Assembly (NCBI GenBank): GCA_014529385.2
Contig: CM043967.1
Coordinates: 85,933,278-85,995,277 of the forward strand
Source of the DNA: Adiantum capillus-veneris
Taxonomy: Eukaryota; Streptophyta; Polypodiopsida; Polypodiales; Pteridaceae
DNA length: 62,000 nucleotides
Direction of reading: 5' to 3'
The notes beneath the pieces were generated by a model. That model ran no database searches. It was not told where the DNA came from and worked only from the letters and a program-made list of their open reading frames with translations. The translations under genes and the position numbers were made by a program. Shown one piece after another: positions 9,133 to 17,857 of the stretch; position 1 is the stretch's first letter, and every line of letters begins with the position of its first letter.

Positions 9133-12100
9133 ATGGCTACCTGGAATTGTAATGGGTCTATGAGATTGGACGTGGGTGCATTTGAGGAGAGTTTCAAAGA
9201 CAAGGATATTGTGTTCTTCTCAGAGACTCATCAGGCCCCTGGACAGGTAATGCCACATGTGGTGGGATACAGATGGGAAACAGCTCATAGGACAAATGCG
9301 AGATCTGAGCATGGGAGTAGAGGCTCAGGAGGAGTAGCAGTGCTATTCAGAGAGGAACTACAACCATTACTGCATATTGTACGAAGAGATAATCATGCTA
9401 GATATATGTGGGTGAGACTGAGAGCTGACACAGGCAGGTTCCTATATATTGCCATATGTTACTTTCCTCCCAGTACATCAATGTATGCCGCATCCAGAGC
9501 TGACACAGGCAGGTTCCTATATATTGCCATATGTTACTTTCCTCCCAGTACATCAATGTATGCCTTTCTCTATCCTAGATGATGACATTTGGGAGTTCTC
9601 TAGGGAGGGTGATATCATTCTCCTAGGGGACTTCAATGCCTGAACCGGCAACTCGCAGACAGTCTTCTACGACGCTTCAGATGAGATGCTTAGAGAGCTG
9701 GATGTGGGTGAGTTGGGACTTGACAGATGCTCAGATGACAGAGAGCAAACGGAGTATGGGAGATACCTCATGGAAATGACGACTACACATGGATTAGCCA
9801 TACTTAATGGCTTACAGCGATTTCGCGGAGCAGCCGGTTTCACATGCTTTCCACATAGACATGGGGCCAGTACAGTGGATTATGTTATGACACAACCGAG
9901 CTTTGTCCCCTGCATTCAAGATTTCACAGTGGGAGCCAGGCCAATGGGCATAGCAGTAGATCATGCTCTCTTGACACTATCCATTAAATTTCAGTATAGT
10001 ACAACCCAGACATCAGGAGGCAGGTCACACACCCGCTATACATTCACACCAGAGACTGATTTCGTTTATTCAGAGGAGATCTGGGACCGTCTATTGGAAG
10101 GCACAACTGGCACAAATGGTACATGCCTCTCAGTGGAGGAGTGCACCACTCTATTGACTGAGACACTGCATGGGGCTGCATCAGTGGCGTACCCACACAC
10201 TCAGCCGGGCAAGAGACGACATTCTGGGAGCATGCCCCAGAATAGTTGGTATGATGAGGAGTGCAGAGAGATGAGAGCCTAGCTTCAGAAGGATCTTCTT
10301 TTAGGAGTCATCACTTACAGACAGTCTCGGATTGCTTTCCGACGCCTTATGCGACGGAAGAAGCGAGCTTACCTAGCTCAGATGGAGCGAGACTTGTATC
10401 AGATGTTCTTGAGTAGGGACTCAGGAGAGGCATGGCGACTCTTCCATGAACACTCCCCTCCCCCAGTGATTACTTCACCTGAGGTGTGGGTCCAATATGC
10501 GACATCATTATATACGGTTCTTGGACAGGAATCCCTTCCAGACCCTACCAAGCCTTGCCCAGCTACAAGCACTTTCTTTATATCTGAGATGGTACAAAGG
10601 TCCATCGACAGGATGAAGACCGGGAAGGCATATGATCATGACGGTCTAGTAGCGGAGCACTTTATACATGCCAGGGATATGCTGATGGAGGTTCTCGCAG
10701 TGTTGTTCAATCGTGCCATGTGTGAGGGATTACCTGAGACTTGGAGGCTGTCTAATATTGTGCCCATCTTCAAGGCTGGTGACCCTACAGAGCCTGGGAA
10801 TTACCGCACTATTATGGTTGGACACACATTGGCACGGTTGTATGCATCTATCCTGGAGCAACACTTGAGTAATTGGGCAGAGGGCGAGGGTGTACGAGCG
10901 AAGGGTCAAGCTGGCTTCAGGAGGGGTTTCTCCACTCTTGATCATATTCTGACACTAAGGGCCATCATTGAGGAGGGCAGAGCACATGGGAGACGGATCT
11001 ATTGTAGCTTTGTGGATTTTCGTAAAGCATTTGACATGGTACCAAGAGCTCGATTGATGCGCAGATTAGAGGAGATGGGGGTGCCCATAGAGGTGATTTG
11101 GGGGATTATGGCTTTGTACAGATCAGTGATGGGACATGTACGCACTCCGGAAGGGGTATCTAATTCAATTCACTCTACTATTGGAGTGAAACAGGGCTGC
11201 CCATTGTCTCCTACTCTATTTGGTATGTATGTTGATGAGGTGTCTGATTACATCGACAGAGAGGGTGACAAAGGTGCACAGCTGGCAGGGACGTGGATCC
11301 CATTGTTGCTATTGTGCTGATATCTGATTCACTAGAAGGTATGCAACGACAGTTGGATGCACTACGCAGTTTTGCACAGGATAGTGGATTGTGTGTAAAC
11401 CTAGGTAAAACCAAGGTTATGGTGTTTAACACCACACCGCAATGGATCAAGAGATCAGTACCTACTTTCAAGTATGGTCAAGAGACTGTGGAGTATACAG
11501 ATGCATACACTTACCTGGGGGTAGTCTTTACTGGGCCGAGATTTTCCTTGAAAAGAGCGGCAGGGACTAGACTAACCAGAGCTGGTGCAGCTCTGGGAGG
11601 AATGGAGAGGATGTGTTCGCAAATTCAGTCCCAGGAACCCAGGACAAAGTTATGGCTCTTTGATACTTTGGTTGCCTCTACTATGTTATATGGGGTGCAG
11701 GTTTGGGGACCTTCTGTAGGCCAGGAGGGTTGGAGGCGTATAGAGAAGCCCCTGGTATCTATGATCTCTCGGCTGATTAGAGCCAAGGCTTCCGTACCGC
11801 ATGATATCATTCGAGTGGAATTAGCTGCTCCTCCTATGGTGATTGAGGCACTTACTAGATCAATCTTCTTTGTTCACAGTCTGTGGGATACTACCAGAGA
11901 CAGATATGCCAGGGTGGCTCTAGAGTCCTCCAGACAATTAGCTCTTAATGGGGATACATCATGCTGGTATGCAAAGATGGCATCATGGTTTCAGACACAT
12001 GGTTTCACCATGGACAAGTTGCCTCCTTTTCAATACTCTCTAAAGGCACCCTTGAGCTCTTTGACGCGGGTAGAGATTAATAGACTCATTCGTCAGGATC

Positions 12101-12795
12101 TGATTCAGCTGGACACGAGGAGGACATGGATAGAGCCGATACAGGAGTTGGGCACAAAGACGGCTTTCTATAGAGAGCATTTTCTCCACCTCACAGAGGA
12201 TGGGTTTGTGATTCGACCTAGCTATATGGATAGGCATCTTTCTCATGGTGTCCGATGTGCCATTGGCCAGATACGCACGTCCTCACATCATCTCGAGATT
12301 GAGACTGGCAGATTCAGAGCGATACCAGCAGATAGCAAGATATGCCGCTTATGCCATCTAGAGCCAGAGACAGAGGTACACTACATATGTCATTGCACAG
12401 TGTACTATGAGATACGAGGCCGTTTTCATTGTCTATTCAGAGAAGGTTTCGGGCCACTATCTAGGGTCATGAGTTATGAGGATCAGAGATGTCTTGGGCT
12501 ATATCTACTTGAGCTACACAGGCATAGAGAAACTTTACTGAGGAGAGCTGAAGAGAGACAACCCCAGAGACAGATCACAGATTTCTTTACACTAGATACA
12601 GTACACCCAGAAGAACAGACAGAGGAGCAACCAACAGTGGAGAGGTCTACCCGCACTACTGGCATTCTAATAGACCGTGCATTGGAGCTAGGGAGATCTA
12701 GACGACCCCGATGGAGAAGAGGAGCTACACAGTTTCGAAGGAGGCTACAGCAAAGGATTCGAGCCATACTTTTTCGTCGTCCAGAGTGCAGATGA
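9133..12795 (+). pseudogene. LINE-D2 ORF2 (endonuclease-reverse transcriptase), broken
   Basis: The start ATG at 9133 gives MATWNCNGSMR, the exonuclease-endonuclease-phosphatase start. The metal-binding Glu (FFSETH) and GDFNA motif are present. Breaks: a 75-bp in-frame tandem duplication (9421-9495/9496-9566), a frameshift near 9565, TGA at 9643 after GDFNA, TAG at 10280, and a frameshift near 11300. The reverse transcriptase spans about 10600-11500 (FVDFRKAFDMV, GVKQGCPLSPTLF). At 11300-11312 the sequence passes from LL directly to IVLIS, so the YADD catalytic box is gone. The 11293-12795 frame is open for 500 codons and ends with a CRLC...VHYICHC zinc-finger-like motif and a basic tail. Confidence 0.85.
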
Positions 12796-12995
12796 AGATG
12801 GATCTCTATGCAGATAGATTTCTACTTCCCTCCCAAATTGTCTACACATTGTATAGCTCAGTTCACACGATTCACGCCTTTCGCCTTTCACACCTATCCG
12901 CTTAGTTTAGGATTCCGCAGTATTTATATCTTGTTATCCCTAGTTTAATTTATTTTGTTAATTTGACTTGATATCAGATACACCGCATTGTAACT

Positions 12996-13060
12996 TCCTG
13001 GTCTCATAGGTCACTTTGGCCTTTTGAAGACGTTAATATAACATTTCATTTCATTTTATT
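12996..13060 (+). repeat. Conserved 3' tail of LINE-D2
   Basis: The block GTCTCATAGGTCACTTTGG...CTTTTGAAGACGTTAATATA plus CATTTCATTTC recurs at 6832-6898, 16196-16260, 29155-29225 and 29295-29357. It marks the 3' end of every LINE-D family copy. Confidence 0.9.
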
Positions 13061-13083
13061 TCTCTCTATTAAAGTTTAGTGAT
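13061..13083 (+). repeat. Right target-site duplication of LINE-D2 (23 bp)
   Basis: Perfect copy of 6899-6921; the sequence immediately before it is the ATTTCATTTCATTTTATTT tail of the LINE. Confidence 0.85.
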
Positions 13084-13725
13084 TTTTAAGTTTTTGTTCG
13101 TCTGTTGCTATTGATTGCTTGTTTGGATTGTCCAAGCGTGTTACATCATATGATGGGTGACATTAAGCATCGCAAAGGGGTTGTACCGTTAGTTCGGTAG
13201 GAGAGACCGGGAAACGGATATTCTTGATGTGTCACATGATGGGTGATGGGAGCATCGGGAAGGGAATATTTGATTGGTCAAGCAGGAAACCCAAATTGGA
13301 AAAAGGAATATGCGTTTTGCAGGTACTCAATCACAGAGGAGCAACAAGGCCTCGTTCTATGCTCAAGGATACCGGGAATGGAATGAGGAACGGTTTGTAG
13401 AGTTTTACGCTCTGGGAACAGACGGGAACAGAGTTGAGAGCTCGTCTCTCGGGAAATTTCCCGCATGGGAAGGAATTGACCATCTAGTCTGATGATTTAG
13501 AACGGAAGGGTCACTCCGGTTCGTGTGCTTGTAAAAAGATTCTCTCTAAGGGGGGGACCAGCCCATCTATTGGTCCCAAGTACTGTGTCGATCTTCTCTC
13601 TCATCCCTTTTGAGTTGAAAGATTATTTTCAGCTTGTTGATTATTCGTGTGCGCTCCTGTTTGTGATAGAGAGGCTAGCTTGAGATTCCATAAAGTGACA
13701 TTCATTTAGCGCATCCATGAAGGCG
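13084..13725. other. Unassigned sequence after LINE-D2
   Basis: No convincing coding region. It holds two GATGGGTGA blocks (about 13152 and 13240) and a transition to TC-rich sequence near 13590. Before LINE-D2 inserted, it directly followed LINE-D1. Confidence 0.4.
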
Positions 13726-13887
13726 TCATCTATGTCATCTGTTGAGGAGGAAACAAGCTTAGTGGAGATGGTTGCTTTATGAGGGGAAGGTGGAGAGCGT
13801 GCCTGATCATCTATGCCATCTGTTGAGGAGGAAACAAGCTTAGTGGAGGTGGTTGCTTTGTGAGGGGAATGTGGAGAGGGTGCCTGA
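13726..13887 (+). repeat. Tandem duplication, 2 x 81 bp
   Basis: Units start at 13726 and 13807 (TCATCTATG(T/C)CATCTGTTGA...). The period is 27 codons, but no frame is open across both with recognisable product. Confidence 0.9.
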
Positions 13888-13948
13888 TTGGTGAAGATGC
13901 ACTTACCAAGATAAGGTCAAGGGATGCCTATTGAGGCCTTTTCAAGGA

Positions 13949-14005
13949 CCCAACTATGTTCTTGTACAGAAATATAGCTTATTTCATTACAAGAACATAG
14001 TTGGG
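13949..14005. repeat. Short inverted repeat (18-bp perfect stem, 21-nt loop)
   Basis: CCCAACTATGTTCTTGTA (13949-13966) is the exact reverse complement of 13988-14005. It could be a small hairpin or a remnant of a miniature element. Confidence 0.85.
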
Positions 14006-14009
14006 CCAT

Positions 14010-14941
14010 CTAATACTTTCATTTACAAGATTGTACGATAAATTTTTTTGGATATATTATGCGAGACAAAACTTCAAAAGGGACTTGATCCCTAAGATTT
14101 ATGCTAGATTGGACTGTTGGAGCCCAAAAAGTACGTTTGCTTGCTTTAATATTTTGACTCGTTTTGGAGTTTCACTAGTGTTATTAATTTTTTTTAAAAG
14201 AGCTCTGAAAGACCAAAATATGCCTCCCTATTAGGATTTCCACAAACAATAGCAGGCCTTAAACCTGGCTTTAAAATATGAATATCTCTTTCTATCAATG
14301 GAAATGTCTGTTAAAAGAGATCAATAAACCAATGAGATATGATTTTTTCAAGAGGTTGTAGGCATTTTCTGAAACTGTTTTGGTGAAATTCAATTTCTAA
14401 TATGTTGAGAATCTCTTAATTCAGTCTCTATTTTGACATAGAAAACATAATTATTCTTTATCTAGACCTAAAATTTTTTTGTTAGCTTCACAGGATAAAT
14501 ACAAAAATTTAGTGGGAAAACAGGACACTCAAGTGCTCTAGGACACAGTTGGATGTCCAGTTACAGGTTATAGTGATAAAGAAAACTCTCTGCAAGGTAT
14601 TTCCACCATGTAAAATGTTTAGAGAGGGTGACTCTTCACAAAGGACTAGTGAAATATCATGGTTATAGTGGTTGTACGATCATCACTAGTAGTGGGTATT
14701 GGCTCAATTTGGAGAGAGAGTAATCAAACCAGACTGTGGAGAGACTATCCGCACACTCAGCATGAATGAATTCTCTTTTGGTCCGACCATAAGTTGGGTT
14801 TGCCTCTGAAGAAGTATATCATCCACTAAGCAAAGTACATTATGACTTGTCATGTTAGCCTTTTGTGTTGTTATGGATGCTTACTATTATCAGCATAAAT
14901 ATGTCTCTCCTTGGGCTGAACTACTAGTTAGTCTTTTGCAG
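14010..14941. other. AT-rich non-coding stretch
   Basis: Only short open frames with no recognisable domains. The composition is intron- or intergenic-like and no transposon motif is visible. Confidence 0.4.
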
Positions 14942-15098
14942 CTTGGTGGTTTGAGCCTGTTGGGAATTTTTTTGCGTCATGTTCACACACAAGCTCAAAG
15001 GTGAGCTAAAATCATACTATCTTGTTCAGGGGAAAAAAGAGGCCTTGATCAACAGACTGATGACAATTCAAGACTATCTTTGCTCTTTCAAAAGTCAG
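14942..15098 (+). pseudogene. Exon-like piece encoding a SAP-domain-like segment
   Basis: A pyrimidine-rich TCTTTTGCAG acceptor (ends 14941) is followed by a stretch that, from the ATG at 14979, reads LKGELKSYYLVQGKKEALINRL. This fits the SAP consensus (L-x-x-x-L-K-x-x-x-L-x-x-x-G-K-K-x-x-L-I-x-R-L), a DNA- or RNA-binding helix-turn-helix. The segment ends CAG|GTAAGTTT at 15098/15099, a consensus donor. Upstream of the ATG the same frame has a TGA, so it is either a first coding exon or a decayed one. I could not find the next exon; the parent gene is unknown. Confidence 0.4.
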
Positions 15099-15615
15099 GT
15101 AAGTTTGTTTGGACTTTGGTCAATGTCATGCTGGGGAGTAGTTCTTGTTGCAAAAACTTTAGTTTCCATGGGCTTGGTAAGCAACTTGCAGACCACACCC
15201 AAGATAGTCTAGAAGTGCTAGGAGTTTCTAGTAGAAGCATTTCCAGGAACTTGTGATGCTGATTTTCTGTACAGTTCTTTACCTTGCATCTTTCTGTTTC
15301 ATGAATTCTCCCCATTGCACGGTTCACTATCTGTTGATTGTCCATTCTGACGTGATATTGCTTTACATGTCTTCTGCTGCTGGCCCCCCTTCCATCTGTG
15401 TTTTCTTTTGAGTGCAAAATAGGGCTATCTATAACTTTGTACGGAAAGATCTTGTAGGTTCCAAAATGCTGAATACTTCTAGAAAGTAAAAAATATGTAG
15501 AGAGTGACACTTGAACGAGACTTGCTCTGTGTTTATACGGGTTATGTGAGTGTGTTTCCACAAGTGTGTGTGCAGGTGTGAGCGGGATTTTGATGCATGT
15601 GTGTGCACATGTTCT

Positions 15616-15617
<2 letters not shown>
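15099..15617. other. Unassigned, possibly intronic
   Basis: Follows the putative donor at 15099. A 157-codon minus-strand open frame exists (15561-15088) but has no recognisable features and overlaps low-complexity GT sequence at its start; I treat it as chance. Confidence 0.35.

Positions 15618-15647
<30 letters not shown>
15618..15647 (+). repeat. (GT)n microsatellite
   Basis: About 15 perfect GT units; looser GT-rich sequence extends to about 15540. Confidence 0.95.
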
Positions 15648-15649
<2 letters not shown>

Positions 15650-15731
15650 AGCAGACTGTCGATGTCGCGAACCCTAAAAACAGTGCCAACCAGATCTTAG
15701 CGAACCCTAAAACAGAGGCGAACAGGCTGTT

Positions 15732-16260
15732 CCTTATGAGGATCAAAGATGTCTTGGGCTATATCTACTTGAGTTACACAGGCATAGAGAAACTTTACTG
15801 AGGAGAGCTGAAGAGAGACATCCCCAGAGACAAATCACAGATTTCTTTACACTAGATATTGTACACCCAGAAGAACAGACAGAGGAACAGCCAACGGTGG
15901 AGAGGTCTACCCGCACTATTGGCATTCTCATAGACCGAGCCTTGGAGCTAGGGAGTTCTAGATGACCCCGATGGAGAAGAGGAGCTACACAGTTCCGAAG
16001 GAGGCTACGGCAAAGGATTCAAGCCATACTCTTTCGTCGTCCAGAGTGCAGATGAAGATGGATCTCTACTCCCCTCCCATATTGTCTTCATATTGTACTG
16101 CTTAGTTTAGGATCCCGCAGTATTTATATTTTGTTATCCTAGTTTAATTTATTTTGTTAATCTGACTTTGTATCAGATACACCGCATTGTAACTTTCTGG
16201 TCTCATAGGTCACTTTGGCCTTTTGAAGACGTTAATATAACATTTCATTTCATTTCTCTC
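15732..16260 (+). mobile_element. LINE-D3, heavily 5'-truncated
   Basis: It begins inside the last part of ORF2 (matching LINE-D2 from about 12474, TATGAGGATCA) and runs through the 3' UTR to the GTCTCATAGGTCACTTTGG tail and CATTTCATTTC end. Similarity to LINE-D2 is very high by eye. A TGA at 15961 replaces an Arg codon of LINE-D2. It is non-coding. Confidence 0.9.
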
Positions 16261-16283
16261 TCTCGTGACCAGCAAGGCAGCAG

Positions 16284-16480
16284 CACGTAGTGTGTGTGTG
16301 TGTGTGGTGTGCGACTGCCGTGAATGAATCCCGTCATTGTCTTGCTCAGGCTGCTGAACCTTCTCTCGCTGCCCAGCAGATCATCAAGCTATAGAGAATC
16401 GTGAACCAGAAGTCGGCCTTTGTACAGCGCTGTCTGTGTGTGTGTCTACGAGTGTGTGTGTGTGTGTGAGCGTCTGTGTC
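16284..16480 (+). repeat. GT-rich microsatellite tracts
   Basis: (GT)n runs at about 16290-16306 and 16436-16470 precede LINE-E1. Confidence 0.85.
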
Positions 16481-16620
16481 TGTGTCTGGGGTGTTAGTAA
16501 GTGTCATTTGTAAATACAAAACAGAGTCCAGCAGCAGATTTACAAAAAAAAAAAAAAAAGTTAGTAAGTGTTGTTTGCAAATACAAGACAGAGTCCAGTA
16601 GCAGCCGGGTTTTCTTCGCA

Positions 16621-17820
16621 ATGGATCCTTCCTCTTCGCAGGCGTACAGTAGAAGAGACCGCTCTTCAGATTTCAAAAGGCAACATGTGGATAGTGTGCA
16701 TGTAAATGATACAGCGGATTCTGACTCTCAGTATGTATTTGATGCTCTTCATAAGGAATTTGGTCAGAGCAGATCGAATTGGAACAAGCTTGTGCCCACC
16801 TTGAAATATAAAATGAAGCTACCCAGTATAGTTTCCCCCCTCATAAAATTAACGCAGTCGGTGGTCTTAATTTTCTTTCCAAGACGTTTGCCCTCTGCGA
16901 ATGATGTTCGCAATGGATTAAATCGATTTAGGCGGATGTTTTATTGAGGGAGTCTTTTTCGCTTCTCGTGGATTTTAGAGGTTCATCTGACAGATCACAT
17001 GTATAAGCGAACACTGCTTGAGGCTTCGCCATTGTTTTATGGCAGGCAGATGGTTCATGTTTTGACTTGGTTGCCTAGCAAGGACTATCAGAATTTGATT
17101 CGTCACTCTTGTCCAGTATGGGTCGAAGTAGTGAATTTTCGTGACTATATGAGAAAGGAGCTCCTTGGTTTGGCTGCCTCATTGGGTAAAGTAATCTGTC
17201 CTCCTCGTCCCACTAGGAATAGAAACAGGTTTTGCATCTTGTGGGACACTGATAAACCCACTGCGCCATCTATTGCAATTGAGGTTGAAGATGTTGAAAT
17301 GGGGGAAACCTATTTGAAATGGGGAGTTTTTGCAGGTGCGTGTTTTACATGCCATAAATTTGGACATCTTGCTTCGGAGTGTCCACAGGTGGTTCATAAG
17401 CCACCCCCAAGTGCTATCCCTCAATCGGATATTGTTCTTGCTTGTTTAGTAACAGAAAAAGCTAAACCTTCGGGATCTGTCGTATTTGATGCTAATTTAA
17501 AGTCTGCTCCTCAGCTAGTTGCACAGTCTTCAAAAGCTAAAGACAAGGGGAAAGCTTTGATCGCAGACGCTAAAAAGGCTGATCTTAATGGTTGGCAACA
17601 GCCAAAAAAAGTTTTCTCGCCGAAGACAAAGCCTCTCCAATCTAGAAATTGGAGTGCGACGGCTCCTACGCCGGGACAGATTTGAGTGGATACATCTCCA
17701 GCTTCTAGACTTTGGACTGATGTTTTGAAAAAAAGGTTGCCTTTGCTGGATGTAGATGACATAGATGTTCTTCATGTTCATGCTCAGCCTGACGAGCATG
17801 AAGATATGGCTGTTGCTTGA
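16621..17820 (+). pseudogene. LINE-E1 ORF1 (DUF4283-like plus CCHC knuckle)
   Basis: The ATG at 16621 (MDPSSSQAYSRRD) opens a frame that stays in register to a natural TGA at 17818-17820 but has two internal stops, TGA at 16945 and TGA at 17683. The N-terminal half follows the DUF4283 pattern of plant LINE gag-like proteins (LF-Y-G-R-x-M-V-H-V-L-x-W...Y-x-N-L-I, P-V-W-V). The zinc knuckle CFTCHKFGHLASEC (about 17343-17384) is intact, followed by a PPPS linker and a Lys-rich, then acidic, tail. It should bind LINE RNA. With both stops ignored it would be about 399 residues, a normal length for the family. Confidence 0.8.
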
Positions 17821-17857
17821 TCTTTTATGCACGGATCTGTACATATGTATATACTCA

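Larger units (their letters stand above)
6922..13060 (+). mobile_element. Near full-length LINE (LINE-D2), 6.1 kb
   Basis: It is flanked by a perfect 23-bp duplication (6899-6921 and 13061-13083). Order: CT- and C-rich leader (6922-7950), two 57-bp monomers (7682-7793), ORF1 (8019-9102), ORF2 (9133-12795) with apurinic-type endonuclease, reverse transcriptase and a C-terminal zinc-finger-like motif, then a 3' UTR and a CATTTCATTTC tail. Both ORFs are broken and the reverse transcriptase has lost its catalytic YADD box. The clean duplication shows the insertion itself is intact in outline. Confidence 0.9.

Noticed and set aside
11211-11471. 86-codon minus-strand frame
   Set aside because: Antisense to the LINE-D2 reverse transcriptase.
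15088-15561. 157-codon minus-strand frame
   Set aside because: No domain, low-complexity start and no splice or promoter signal; chance is more likely.
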